43,630 nt of DNA from an uncultured Prevotella sp. (lineage in GTDB: Bacteria > Bacteroidota > Bacteroidia > Bacteroidales > Bacteroidaceae), in NCBI GenBank assembly GCA_937907705.1, contig CALCVP010000092.1, positions 1 to 43,630 on the forward strand, in the 5' to 3' direction. The first letter of the stretch is position 1. The number at the start of each line of letters is the position of its first letter. Below, piece by piece: positions 8,546 to 16,866 of the stretch. The notes under the pieces were generated by a model. That model ran no database searches. It worked only from the letters and a program-made list of their open reading frames with translations, and had not been told where the DNA came from. The position numbers and the translations under genes are program-made.

Positions 8546-9760
8546 TTACTTTATCTTCTCGGTTTTTATCAGAATATGCCTGTTGCCTGTTGCAGTAGTG
8601 GCAAAGAGATAGCAGTTTCCGCCTTCCTTCAGTTTGAGCCGTTTGCGCAGTTGTGCCACCGTCAGCGGAAAGTTTCTTACCGTGATGTTCGCCTGCTTGA
8701 TGCCTATGAGCAATGCCTTGAGTTCCTGCTTGTTCATGGTAGCATATGCACAGATGCGAAAGCTACGCCCCGGAAACGCTGTTGCCTGTTCCGTGCTTAC
8801 AAACAGGTTGCTGTTTCTCCCCACCTTTTTTACGCCATATTGCTGGCAGAGCAGTCCGAAGCAACCCGCCTTCATTACCGAAGTGTTAGGCTCATGGAGA
8901 TAACGGCTTGCAGCCATCTCTTCTTCTGTGGCACAGCCGGCAGCAGGGTCTTGCCCCATGGCAAAAGCTATCTGGCTGCCGTCGTTGACGCAATACACCC
9001 ATGGCTGCTGCGTGGGCTCACGCCTGAGCACTAACAGCAGTTCTTTACACTCGTTGCCACTGCTTACTATGTGCACTTCAGCCACATTGCCCTTGAAATC
9101 GTCTATCGCCTTTCTCCAGTCGAGCATCGGCGACAGTTTCAGCATTACCACTTCTGCCTTTTGCAGCATAAGGTCTTTCAGCGTCAGCACATCAGGTGTG
9201 CAGTCGGCTATGGCAAAGGTGCGTGCCCCATTGGCATCGCGCCGTGCAGGGTCGGCATAGAGCAGCGTCTGCGGCTCCATTTTGGCGAGATAGGCTTCTG
9301 CTTCACCGTTTACCACCGTGGCATTGCTCCGCCCCAACGCACAGAGGTTGTGGCTCACTATCTGGCAGAGGTGTGCCTGCCGTTCCACATAAGTGGCTTG
9401 GGCAAAGTCTGCCGACAGGTAGCTGAAGTCTACCCCGAAGCCCCCCGTCAGGTCTGCCATGGAGGCAGCCCCTTGCTTGTTCAGCTCTTGCATCCACCGT
9501 TGCGCCACTTTAGCCTTGTAGAGTGCTGTCAGCTCCGACGAGCACTGCTCCATGGAGAGGTGTGGCGGATAGATGATGCCCTCGTGTGCTGCCCAAAGCG
9601 GCAGTTTGGTGCGTGCCTTCTGCCAGCCCGCTATCTGGTCCAGTGCAAAGTGCAGGTCCAGTTCACCGGTGCGTTTGGCCTTTAGTGCCAATGTGTTTAC
9701 ATTGTCGTTGCGGTGCGTTGCTATAAAAGTGCGGGTTTCATTGCTGATGTTGATTGCCAT
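8546..9760 (-). CDS. SAM-dependent methyltransferase, PG_1098/THUMP-like family
   Basis: Cytoplasmic class I methyltransferase of 404 residues, matching the Bacteroidetes PG_1098-like family. An N-terminal helical ferredoxin-like region (about 1-85) precedes the Rossmann domain. That domain has the SAM motif ADLTGGFGVDFSYLS, an acidic strand end in ATYVERQ, and a DPARRD motif in the position of the catalytic (D/N)PPY-type loop. The C-terminal 70-80 residues (FRICAYATMNKQELKALLIG, ITVRNFPLTVAQLRKRLKLK) match the THUMP-like domain described for this family. A nucleic-acid substrate, perhaps RNA, is likely, but the target is not known to me. It lies 42 nt downstream of a histidine kinase on the same strand and is probably co-transcribed with it. 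Confidence 0.85.
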   Translation of the reverse strand: MAINISNETRTFIATHRNDNVNTLALKAKRTGELDLHFALDQIAGWQKARTKLPLWAAHEGIIYPPHLSMEQCSSELTALYKAKVAQRWMQELNKQGAASMADLTGGFGVDFSYLSADFAQATYVERQAHLCQIVSHNLCALGRSNATVVNGEAEAYLAKMEPQTLLYADPARRDANGARTFAIADCTPDVLTLKDLMLQKAEVVMLKLSPMLDWRKAIDDFKGNVAEVHIVSSGNECKELLLVLRREPTQQPWVYCVNDGSQIAFAMGQDPAAGCATEEEMAASRYLHEPNTSVMKAGCFGLLCQQYGVKKVGRNSNLFVSTEQATAFPGRSFRICAYATMNKQELKALLIGIKQANITVRNFPLTVAQLRKRLKLKEGGNCYLFATTATGNRHILIKTEKIK

Positions 9761-9802
9761 ATTGCCAGTGTTAAGTAGGTGTAGAATAAAATAGGCAGCA
9801 TG

Positions 9803-10975
9803 TTATGCCTTGTCTGTTCTCAGTTCAATGCGGAAGGTGGTGCCCACGTCAATCTCAGATGCTTTCACGTATATTTTGCCGTGGTGATACTCTTCCACAA
9901 TTCGTTTTGCCAGCGACAGTCCCAATCCCCAGCCACGCTTCTTGGTTGTAAATCCCGGTCGGAACACGTTTTTCAGGTTCTTCTTCTTGATGCCCTTTCC
10001 CGTGTCGGTAACTTCTATAATCACTTTGTTGGGCAGTTGCTCCATGTGCAGCGTGATAGTGCCGCTGCCCCCCATGGCATCCACGGCATTTTTGCAGAGG
10101 TTTTCTATCACCCATTCAAAGAGCGAAGCATTGATTTTCACGATGATTTCCTGCTCGGGCAAGTCTTTGACAAAAGCCACTTGCTTGGAAGTGCGGCGGT
10201 CCATATAGTCTATTACATGTTCCAATACCTCATTCAGGCTGGCAGGCACAGGTTCCGGCAACGAGCCTATTTTGGAGAAGCGGTCGGCTATCAGTTCCAG
10301 CCGCTTCACGTCTTTGTCCATTTCGGGTATCAGTTCATCGTCGGGATATGTTTCTTTCAGCATTTCCACCCATGCCATAAGGCTGGATATAGGCGTGCCG
10401 AGCTGGTGCGCCGTCTCTTTGGACAGCCCCACCCATACCTTGTTTTGTTCCGCCCGCTTGGAGGTAAGCAGTGCAAATATCGCCACCACCACGAACAGCA
10501 TGACCACGCCCAACTGTATATAGGGGTAGACTGCCAGCCGCTTCAGCATTACCGAGTCGTCGTAGCACACATTGATATAGTCGTTTTTGTTGGTGTCGCT
10601 CAGGTTTATCCTGATGACCTTGCCCGATTGCAGCAGCTTTCTGCTTATGCTTTGTGCATAGTTCAGACTGTCTTCATAGTTGTTGCCTTGCAGCTTCAGG
10701 TTGCGGTAAGTCTGCACATTGCCCTCATTGTCGGTAACAATTACGGGTATGGTATGGTTTTCGTTGATTACCTTCAGCACCAAGTTGAGGTCGGTGTTCT
10801 CGTCAGCCTTGTTCAGTGTGCGCATGGCCTCTGCCCACACCTCCATCTTGTTGCGCTCTTCCTGTGCCAAATCCCTCACTATGAAGTTGGATGCCACCAA
10901 TGACACCACGGCTATGGCAACCGCCACGACCACCAACACTATTTTTACTTGCCTTATTTTGTCAGTCCATTGCAT
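9803..10975 (-). CDS. Membrane sensor histidine kinase (orphan)
   Basis: Inner-membrane sensor kinase of 390 residues. TM1 lies at about 11-33 (KIVLVVVAVAIAVVSLVASN), a small extracytoplasmic sensor region at 34-150, and TM2 at about 152-171. The dimerisation/phosphoacceptor helix carries KETAHQLGTPISSLMAW with His190 as phosphorylation site. The ATPase domain has the N box (ENLCKNAVDAMGG), G1 box (VTDTGKGI) and a G2 box written GWGLGLSLAKRIV. No receiver domain is attached and no response regulator is adjacent, so the partner must be encoded elsewhere. Its downstream neighbour is the methyltransferase gene, 42 nt away. A second histidine kinase starts divergently about 270 nt upstream. The signal sensed is not evident. 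Confidence 0.92.
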   Translation of the reverse strand: MQWTDKIRQVKIVLVVVAVAIAVVSLVASNFIVRDLAQEERNKMEVWAEAMRTLNKADENTDLNLVLKVINENHTIPVIVTDNEGNVQTYRNLKLQGNNYEDSLNYAQSISRKLLQSGKVIRINLSDTNKNDYINVCYDDSVMLKRLAVYPYIQLGVVMLFVVVAIFALLTSKRAEQNKVWVGLSKETAHQLGTPISSLMAWVEMLKETYPDDELIPEMDKDVKRLELIADRFSKIGSLPEPVPASLNEVLEHVIDYMDRRTSKQVAFVKDLPEQEIIVKINASLFEWVIENLCKNAVDAMGGSGTITLHMEQLPNKVIIEVTDTGKGIKKKNLKNVFRPGFTTKKRGWGLGLSLAKRIVEEYHHGKIYVKASEIDVGTTFRIELRTDKA

Positions 10976-11124
10976 ATATTAATAACGCATGCCAGGTGCC
11001 AATATTGTGCGTTTTTGTCTTTTGGTGTGTGGCGTCAGGTGCCTTTTCGGTATCTGTTACCGCTCACAGCGTTTTTGTTTTGTAAATAAATCAAAAGTTA
11101 AAGCGCGGTCTCTGCTTTATTTGT

Positions 11125-11132
11125 TACCTTTG
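11125..11132 (+). promoter_or_regulatory. -7 element upstream of the TPR histidine kinase
   Basis: TACCTTTG, an exact -7 match, about 120 nt before the chosen ATG at 11250. The expected -33 position (about 11102-11105) does not carry TTTG, so this is a partial match. Confidence 0.45.
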
Positions 11133-11249
11133 CAAGCTGATAAGATATAGGCATCTGCGAATTCCGTTTTTCTGTATTTTTCATGGCCTGTGCAGGCTTT
11201 TCAGACATTTCCTTCTGCCTATTTCTTTCATTCTTGTAAAACCAACTTT

Positions 11250-13451
11250 ATGCGGAACGAAAACCAAATGATACATGATAACAAGTGGCATAGCATTGTG
11301 GCATTGCTGGTGCTGTGGATGATTGCACTGTCTGTGCAGCCCTGCTCCGCCCAAAACAATCCATACAAGATAAAGGACAATTTGTATGCCATCTATCAGC
11401 GGGCAGTGCAGTACCGCCGTGTTGAGCGTGGCCTGTACATTGCCGATACACTCTATGCCAAGGCCGTGGCGCAGAAAGACGCCAAGGCACAGTGCCTGGC
11501 ACTTACCATACCGCTGATATACCACTTCTACCAGCCCGACAACGAAGCTGGTTTTGAGCGTTCTGTCAAGCTCTTGCAAGAGATGGCACTGAAGACCGGC
11601 TACATGCAATACTATTATTATGCAGCGTCCAACGATGTAAACTATTGGCTCAACAGAAAGATGTATTACAAGGCACTGCTCTATGTAAAAGACGTGCAGG
11701 CCTTTGCCCGCAAGCACAATCACCCTTATGGCATCTATTCAGGCTACCGCATGCTGGCCCAAATTTATTCTGTGCGCGAAGAGTATGGACAAGCCATCGC
11801 TTCCTATAAAGAGGCATTGGCTTATGGCACCGCTCATTTGCCCGACCAAGATATGTCGCAAAACTATCGCAATCTGGCTCGTTGCTATCACTATACGGGC
11901 GAGTATGAGAAGATGCTGCAAGCTGTCAATAAGGGCTTGTCTATTATCAAGGCGAAGCAAAATATCAGTAATTTATACATGATGAAAGCATACGCTGAGT
12001 TTCAGTTGGGCAAATATGTCGAGTTCCGCCAAACATTTGCAAAGGTGAAGAAATTGATTGGCGAGTTTGGACATACCTCAATGCTTGATTATGATTACCT
12101 GTTGTGCTTCAATCTGCTTGACCAGCATAAGTATGATGAGGCAATGAAGTTTATAGAGAGCAAGCGCGATGAATCGGGCTATTTGACTATGTTGCTGGAT
12201 TATTACCGCTATCGCGGGCAATATGACAAAGCCTATGATGCGCTTGATCAGATACGGCGCAGAGGCATCTATAATCATCAGGAAACCTTCAACAACGACA
12301 TGATGGAGGTAAACGCCCTGTTCAACAACCAAAGGCTGGAGAACGAGAAGCAGCGCATCAAGTACGAGAACACCAAATTGCAGCTGTCCAACACCCAGCT
12401 GACCCTTGAAAACTCGTCGCTTGAGTTGGGACGTGCCCAAGCAGCTGAGCGCATGGCGCGTCTGGATGCCAACAATATGTTGCTGTCGTTTAACAACAAG
12501 CAGCTGGAAGCCAACAAGCTGCGTGACTCTCTCAAGATGCAAGCCTTCAGGCGGGCGGCACAAGAGAAAGCCATGCAGACCCACAACACCATACTGATGA
12601 TACTGTTGGGGGCAGCATTGCTGCTCATTGTATCTGCAGCATCTTATATCGTTTATCGTCATAGGGCCAACTTGCGCCTTCAGCACCTCAACACCCATCT
12701 GCACCAGGCCAATATAGAACTGGGCAGGGCTAAAGACAAAGCTGTACAGGCAGACAAGATGAAAACCATGTTTATACAGAACATGAGTCACGAGATACGC
12801 ACGCCGTTGAACGCTATCGTGGGCTTTTCGCAGCTGATTACCGATCCCGCGTTTGAGGTGGGCAAGGAAGAGCGGAGCGAGATGGGCAAGCGTATCAAGG
12901 AAAACTCAGACTTGCTGCTGACGCTGATCAATGACATTCTTGACATGACAGCCCTTGAGAGCGGACGCTATGTGATGCAGATGGCAGATGTAAACGTCAA
13001 CGAAATATGCCGCATGGCATTGGCCACGGTAGACCACCGCAAGGCTCCGGGCGTGGAACTGCGCTTTACATCGGATGTAGACAACCGATACACGGTGCAT
13101 ACAGACTCCAACCGCGTGCGTCAGGTACTGATAAATCTGCTTACCAATGCCGAGAAGAACACCACCGAGGGCAGCATTACCTTGCATTGCTCGCTGTTGG
13201 AGAACCCCGGTCAGCTCACCTTTATCGTAACCGACACGGGCATAGGCATTCCGAAAGACAAGATGGACGAGATATTTGAACGCTTCAAGAAGCTCGACAA
13301 CTTCAAGCAAGGCTCAGGCTTGGGACTGAACATCTGCCGAGTAATATCAGAGAAGTTGGGCGGCCGCATCTATATAGACAAGGAATATACGGGCGGTGCC
13401 CGCTTCTGCTTTGCCATAGCCATGCGCCCCGATGAACCTGTAGAGAGCTAA
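11250..13451 (+). CDS. TPR-containing sensor histidine kinase (orphan)
   Basis: Membrane histidine kinase of about 733 residues. ATG 11250 is preferred over upstream 11190 because it places a signal sequence (KWHSIVALLVLWMIALSVQ) near the N-terminus; ATG 11268 is also possible. The periplasmic part is helical with TPR-like repeats (IYSGYRMLAQIYSVREEYGQ, NYRNLARCYHYTGEYEKMLQ, YYRYRGQYDKAYDALD), then a long coiled coil (NEKQRIKYENTKLQLSNTQL). One TM segment (TILMILLGAALLLIVSAASY) leads to the HisKA domain, NMSHEIRTPLNA with His514. The ATPase domain has NLLTNAEKNT, DTGIGIP and GSGLGLNICRVI. No receiver or DNA-binding domain follows. The TPR-TM-HisKA layout is common in Bacteroidetes; the ligand and partner are unknown. 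Confidence 0.92.
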   Translation: MRNENQMIHDNKWHSIVALLVLWMIALSVQPCSAQNNPYKIKDNLYAIYQRAVQYRRVERGLYIADTLYAKAVAQKDAKAQCLALTIPLIYHFYQPDNEAGFERSVKLLQEMALKTGYMQYYYYAASNDVNYWLNRKMYYKALLYVKDVQAFARKHNHPYGIYSGYRMLAQIYSVREEYGQAIASYKEALAYGTAHLPDQDMSQNYRNLARCYHYTGEYEKMLQAVNKGLSIIKAKQNISNLYMMKAYAEFQLGKYVEFRQTFAKVKKLIGEFGHTSMLDYDYLLCFNLLDQHKYDEAMKFIESKRDESGYLTMLLDYYRYRGQYDKAYDALDQIRRRGIYNHQETFNNDMMEVNALFNNQRLENEKQRIKYENTKLQLSNTQLTLENSSLELGRAQAAERMARLDANNMLLSFNNKQLEANKLRDSLKMQAFRRAAQEKAMQTHNTILMILLGAALLLIVSAASYIVYRHRANLRLQHLNTHLHQANIELGRAKDKAVQADKMKTMFIQNMSHEIRTPLNAIVGFSQLITDPAFEVGKEERSEMGKRIKENSDLLLTLINDILDMTALESGRYVMQMADVNVNEICRMALATVDHRKAPGVELRFTSDVDNRYTVHTDSNRVRQVLINLLTNAEKNTTEGSITLHCSLLENPGQLTFIVTDTGIGIPKDKMDEIFERFKKLDNFKQGSGLGLNICRVISEKLGGRIYIDKEYTGGARFCFAIAMRPDEPVES

Positions 13452-13458
13452 AGCTTCA

Positions 13459-13584
13459 TAGCCCTTTGGTCTTCAAAAATTGCCGCTTTAGCCACAAAAA
13501 GCACTGCTTTACAAAGCTGAAGCATCGGGTTACGGGCGTAAAGCACTGCTTTTTTATGCTGAGGCAGTGCTTTACGCATCAGTG
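13459..13584. repeat. 21-nt periodic degenerate repeat array (locus B)
   Basis: Six units of exactly 21 nt start at 13459, 13480, 13501, 13522, 13543 and 13564, directly after the kinase stop codon. The best-conserved core is GCACTGCTTTA or GCACTGCTTTT. The fifth and sixth units form a 14-bp perfect inverted repeat (GCGTAAAGCACTGC at 13536-13549 with 13564-13577). Because the period is a multiple of three, one plus frame reads as a heptapeptide repeat (KHCF-like), which I regard as a by-product. Relatives are at loci A, C, D and E. Confidence 0.72.
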
Positions 13585-13700
13585 TCGCAGAAAAATAATA
13601 CCACAAATAGCGCCATATTCCCTATCGATATTTAGGGATTTTCCGCTGTGTAATCATAGAAAAATGTTTAATTTCGCAGCGTAAAAGAAACAGAATCCTT

Positions 13701-14564
13701 ATGAAGAAAACAGTTATATTATCAGTGGCAGCATTGACCCTGCTTGCCAGTTGCGGCACCAATGCGGGCAGCGGAGCCTACATAGGCGCACAGTTCGGGT
13801 CTATCTTAGGCTCAGCCATAGGCGGTATATCAGGCGGTCCGCGCGGCAACGACATTGGAACCCTTATAGGCATGGCTGGCGGTGCTGTTGTGGGCGGTGC
13901 CGTAGGGGCACAAGCCGACAAAGCCCGTGAGCAGCAATACGACAGCAGAAGCAGTGCCGCACGCAGCAGCAGACGGGGCGTTAACCAGCGTTATTCATCG
14001 TCTGCAGAGAACGATGAACAGTACAGTTCTGCCGGCAGCTATGCCCGGCAAGGCGATGTAGACAGCGGCTTTGACCCGCAGGGGCGTGGCGATGATACCC
14101 TCTATGATTTCAATGCGTCAGATTACACCGGCAACTATTCTGCCACTGCACCGCAAACAGTGGTTCCTGAGGTGCGTTATGACCAGTTGGAGAATACGCC
14201 AAAAACCAATGCACCAGCCATAGAGATACGCAATGCACGCTTTGTAGACGACAATCAGGACTCACAACTGAATGCGGGCGAGATATGCAAGGTTATCTTT
14301 GAACTCTACAATACCTCGTCTGCCGCTGTCGTAGACTTGCAGCCCACCGTGGTAGAGACCACCGGCAACAAGCGCATCATGATTTCATCCACCGTTCATT
14401 TGGAACGCTTGATGCCAGGCAAAGGCATTCGCTATACCGCTATGGTAAAGGCTTCAGACCGTCTGAAGGACGGCACCGCCTCTTTCCGCGTCTGTGCTTT
14501 GCAGGGCAACGGGCAGCTCTGTTCCAATGTCTGCGTGTTTAATGTGCCCACAGTCGGTAGGTAA
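13701..14564 (+). CDS. Glycine-zipper lipoprotein
   Basis: Predicted lipoprotein of 287 residues. The signal ends in the lipobox LASC, giving Cys18 as the lipidated residue. Residues 24-75 form a Gly-zipper segment (GAYIGAQFGSILGSAIGG, then GTLIGMAGGAVVGGAVGAQA), which in other outer-membrane lipoproteins inserts in or packs against the membrane. A Ser/Arg/Tyr-rich linker follows (about 80-150). The C-terminal 110 residues look like an all-beta domain (IEIRNARFVDDNQDSQLNAG, then KVIFELYNTSSAAVVDLQP), similar in style to immunoglobulin-like adhesion or CARDB modules. A near-consensus -7 element (TAATTTCG, 13669-13676) lies just upstream, so the leader would be very short. Function unknown; an envelope role is likely. 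Confidence 0.75.
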   Translation: MKKTVILSVAALTLLASCGTNAGSGAYIGAQFGSILGSAIGGISGGPRGNDIGTLIGMAGGAVVGGAVGAQADKAREQQYDSRSSAARSSRRGVNQRYSSSAENDEQYSSAGSYARQGDVDSGFDPQGRGDDTLYDFNASDYTGNYSATAPQTVVPEVRYDQLENTPKTNAPAIEIRNARFVDDNQDSQLNAGEICKVIFELYNTSSAAVVDLQPTVVETTGNKRIMISSTVHLERLMPGKGIRYTAMVKASDRLKDGTASFRVCALQGNGQLCSNVCVFNVPTVGR

Positions 14565-14635
14565 CCCTCTCTTGCATAAATAAGGTAAGGAGGTCATAGC
14601 CTGCTGTTGGCTTGACATTTTCTGATTTAAGACAG

Positions 14636-14675
14636 ACAGCCACTCTTGCTCTCGTAAAACAGCAAGAGTGGCTGT
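14636..14675 (+). terminator. Strong hairpin downstream of the Gly-zipper lipoprotein gene
   Basis: Perfect 15-bp inverted repeat (ACAGCCACTCTTGCT at 14636-14650 with 14661-14675) around a 10-nt loop, 72 nt after the stop codon. There is no clear U-tract after it, so it may be a transcript-end stabiliser rather than a classical terminator. Confidence 0.5.
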
Positions 14676-14786
14676 TGGCGTTGTGAGGAGTGTCTTGTTT
14701 ATCAAGATAAAATCAAAAAACAAAGTGCTGGAGCAAGTTTCAAAGTGTTAAGCTTTCCAATATTATGTATTTTTTTTGCTCTATCG

Positions 14787-14817
14787 TTTGATTTATATTG
14801 ATATTTTTGTATCTTCG
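14787..14817 (+). promoter_or_regulatory. Distal promoter (P1) upstream of gdhA
   Basis: -33 TTTG at 14787-14790, an exact 19-nt spacer, and -7 TATCTTCG at 14810-14817, one base off TAnnTTTG. Transcription would start near 14824 and run into the hairpin and T-run at 14897-14917. Confidence 0.55.
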
Positions 14818-14896
14818 CAATGTGGAAACACATAAAAAGCGCTATTTTAATGGCTTCAGATAGGCGTTGAAGTGAACAATTAAAATTTGCAAAAAG

Positions 14897-14917
14897 AAAG
14901 GGCGCAAGCCTTTTTTT
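14897..14917 (+). terminator. Candidate attenuator in the gdhA leader
   Basis: Short stem AAAGGGC/GCCTTTT closed by a GCAA tetraloop (14904-14907) and a run of seven T at 14911-14917. It lies about 90 nt after the predicted P1 start and before the proximal gdhA promoter. It may end transcripts from P1, acting as an attenuator or as the end of a small RNA. Confidence 0.4.
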
Positions 14918-14952
14918 AAGGGAAAATACTTGGTTGTATTCATTTAAAAACC

Positions 14953-14960
14953 TATATTTG
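14953..14960 (+). promoter_or_regulatory. Proximal promoter (P2) of gdhA
   Basis: -7 TATATTTG, an exact match, with a weak TTG at 14930-14932 (20-nt spacer). The predicted start near 14967 gives a leader of about 42 nt before the ATG at 15009. Confidence 0.55.
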
Positions 14961-15008
14961 CGGTGTAATAATTTACACTATGAAAGTTTAACTAAAACAC
15001 AATATACT

Positions 15009-16346
15009 ATGGAAGTCGAGAAAATAATGCAGGCTTTGGAGCAGAAGCATCCAGGTGAATCAGAGTATTTGCAGGCAGTAAGAGAGGTGTTGCTCTCAGT
15101 GCAAGATGTTTACAACAAACACCCGGAGTTTGAAAAAGCCAAGATTATAGAGCGTATCGTGGAGCCGGAACGCATCATTACATTCCGTGTGCCATGGGTA
15201 GACGATAAAGGAGAGGTACATGTAAACCTCGGCTATCGTGTGCAGTTCAATAGCGCAATAGGTCCTTATAAAGGCGGTTTGCGTTTCCACCCGTCAGTAA
15301 ACCTGTCTATCTTGAAGTTCTTGGGCTTTGAGCAGACATTCAAGAATGCTCTTACCACACTGCCAATGGGCGGTGGCAAAGGCGGTTCAGACTTCTCGAT
15401 CCGCGGTAGAAGCGATGCTGAAGTAATGCGTTTCTGCCAAGCTTTCATGACAGAATTATACAGGAACATAGGTCCTAACGAAGATGTTCCCGCTGGCGAT
15501 ATCGGCGTTGGCGGTCGCGAGATAGGTTATCTCTTTGGCATGTACAAGAAACTGACCCACCGCTGGGAGGGTGTGCTCACAGGCAAAGGCTTGGAGTATG
15601 GCGGTTCCAAGGTACGTCCGGAGGCTACAGGTTTTGGCGCTCTCTACTTTGTCAATGAGATGATGAATACCCACGGGCATGACATGAAAGGCAAGATTGT
15701 AGCTGTAAGCGGTTTCGGTAATGTAGCGTGGGGTGCCGTAACAAAGGCAACCCAGTTAGGTGCTAAGGTTGTTACCATTTCAGGTCCTGACGGCTACATC
15801 TACGATTCTACAGGTATCAGCGGTAAGAAGATAGACTATATGTTGGAGCTTCGTGCCAGCGGCAATGACGTTTGCGCTCCTTATGCAGAGGAGTTCCCGG
15901 AGGCTCAGTTCATACCGGGCAAGAAACCTTGGGAGGTAAAGTGCGATATCGCATTGCCTTGCGCTACCCAAAACGAGCTGAATGGTGATGATGCAGACAT
16001 GCTGTTGGCCAACAAGACACTTTGCGTGGCAGAAGTTTCCAATATGGGTTGTACTGCTGAGGCTGTTGACAAGTTCATTGCCGCCAAGCAACTCTTTGCT
16101 CCTGGCAAGGCTGTCAATGCGGGTGGTGTGGCTACTTCGGGTCTTGAGATGACCCAGAACGCTATCCACTTGAGCTGGAGCCGCGAGGAAGTAGACCAGA
16201 AGTTGCATCAGATTATGAGCGACATTTACGACCAGTGTGTGAAATATGGCACCGAACCTGATGGCTATATCAACTATGTGAAGGGGGCCAATGTGGCTGG
16301 CTTCATGAAAGTTGCCAATGCCATGATGGCTCAGGGCATAGTATAA
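15009..16346 (+). CDS. gdhA: NADP-type glutamate dehydrogenase
   Basis: Cytoplasmic enzyme that interconverts 2-oxoglutarate plus ammonium and glutamate; the main ammonium assimilation route in many Prevotella. The ATG at 15009 gives 445 residues, matching the roughly 445-450 of the hexameric family. The longer frame from 14934 would add residues unlike the family and would overlap P2. Diagnostic segments are PYKGGLRFHPSVNLSILKFL, LPMGGGKGGSDF with catalytic Lys124, EDVPAGDIGVGGREIGYL with catalytic Asp164, and the dinucleotide fold VSGFGNVAWGA. Cofactor preference is assigned from overall family resemblance, not from a residue test. The RlpA-like gene follows after 14 nt. Two candidate promoters and a hairpin upstream suggest regulated expression. 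Confidence 0.95.
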   Translation: MEVEKIMQALEQKHPGESEYLQAVREVLLSVQDVYNKHPEFEKAKIIERIVEPERIITFRVPWVDDKGEVHVNLGYRVQFNSAIGPYKGGLRFHPSVNLSILKFLGFEQTFKNALTTLPMGGGKGGSDFSIRGRSDAEVMRFCQAFMTELYRNIGPNEDVPAGDIGVGGREIGYLFGMYKKLTHRWEGVLTGKGLEYGGSKVRPEATGFGALYFVNEMMNTHGHDMKGKIVAVSGFGNVAWGAVTKATQLGAKVVTISGPDGYIYDSTGISGKKIDYMLELRASGNDVCAPYAEEFPEAQFIPGKKPWEVKCDIALPCATQNELNGDDADMLLANKTLCVAEVSNMGCTAEAVDKFIAAKQLFAPGKAVNAGGVATSGLEMTQNAIHLSWSREEVDQKLHQIMSDIYDQCVKYGTEPDGYINYVKGANVAGFMKVANAMMAQGIV

Positions 16347-16360
16347 ACGAATATATATAA

Positions 16361-16855
16361 GTGATTGGAAAATTAATTGTCAACCTTTTTATAGGTATTA
16401 TCAGCAGTACCTCGCTCTTGGCTCAAGAGCGGGGCACTGCCAGTTATTACTCTAACAAGATGCATGGGCGTCGCATGAGCAACGGACAGCGGTATCACCG
16501 CGACAGTCTTACGTGTGCTCATAAACGTTATCCGTTAGGGTCTTATGTCAAGGTAACGAACATCCGCAACAAGAAGTGGGTAGTAGTAAAGGTTACAGAC
16601 CGCTGCGGTGGGCGCCGTATCATTGACCTTTCACATGCCGCCGCCAAGGAAATAGGTTTGCTGGCGGCAGGTGTTGCCACGGTATTGGTAGAGCGCTTGT
16701 ATCCTCAGAAGGGCGTTCCCTTTAAGAAAGCGAACGATACGGATTTGCCGGAACTGGATTATGAGGTAACAGAAGGCGATGATTATACACATCCTGCTTG
16801 GCAAAAGCAACAGCAGTCTGCTAAAAAACGTAAGGAGAATAGCAAGAAAAAATAG
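16361..16855 (+). CDS. RlpA-like double-psi beta-barrel protein
   Basis: Secreted protein of 164 residues with a GTG start. A signal peptide ends in LLAQ and is followed directly by the RlpA/DPBB domain. The domain shows GTASYYSNKMHGRRMSNGQ, a CAHKRYPLGSYVKVTN stretch corresponding to the AAHxxLPxGT motif, and VKVTDRCGGRRIIDLSHAAA. RlpA proteins are lytic transglycosylases or septal-ring proteins that act on peptidoglycan. This copy has the DPBB core only, with no SPOR domain, and an acidic then Lys-rich tail (KKRKENSKKK). It starts 14 nt after the gdhA stop with no promoter seen between them, so it is probably read from the gdhA transcript. Enzymatic activity is not certain. Confidence 0.85.
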   Translation: MIGKLIVNLFIGIISSTSLLAQERGTASYYSNKMHGRRMSNGQRYHRDSLTCAHKRYPLGSYVKVTNIRNKKWVVVKVTDRCGGRRIIDLSHAAAKEIGLLAAGVATVLVERLYPQKGVPFKKANDTDLPELDYEVTEGDDYTHPAWQKQQQSAKKRKENSKKK

Positions 16856-16866
16856 AGCATTTAATT

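Noticed and set aside
8477..9034. 185-codon plus-strand frame
   Set aside because: It is antisense to the methyltransferase gene, begins inside the locus A repeat array, and has no recognisable domain.
9800..10903. 367-codon open frame on the plus strand opposite the histidine kinase
   Set aside because: The minus strand carries all kinase motifs. The plus-frame protein is His/Phe/Gln-rich with no recognisable fold.
11190..11249. Upstream start of the TPR histidine kinase
   Set aside because: It would place some 30 extra polar/aromatic residues before the signal sequence; later ATGs give a normal signal peptide.
13466..13684. 72-codon frame with KHCF-like heptapeptide repeats
   Set aside because: The repetition follows from the 21-nt DNA register of locus B. 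No promoter or start context supports it, and sister arrays with a 22-nt period cannot encode a repeat peptide.
14934..15008. Upstream extension of gdhA
   Set aside because: The added residues do not resemble glutamate dehydrogenases and the region contains the -7 promoter element TATATTTG; ATG 15009 gives the family length.
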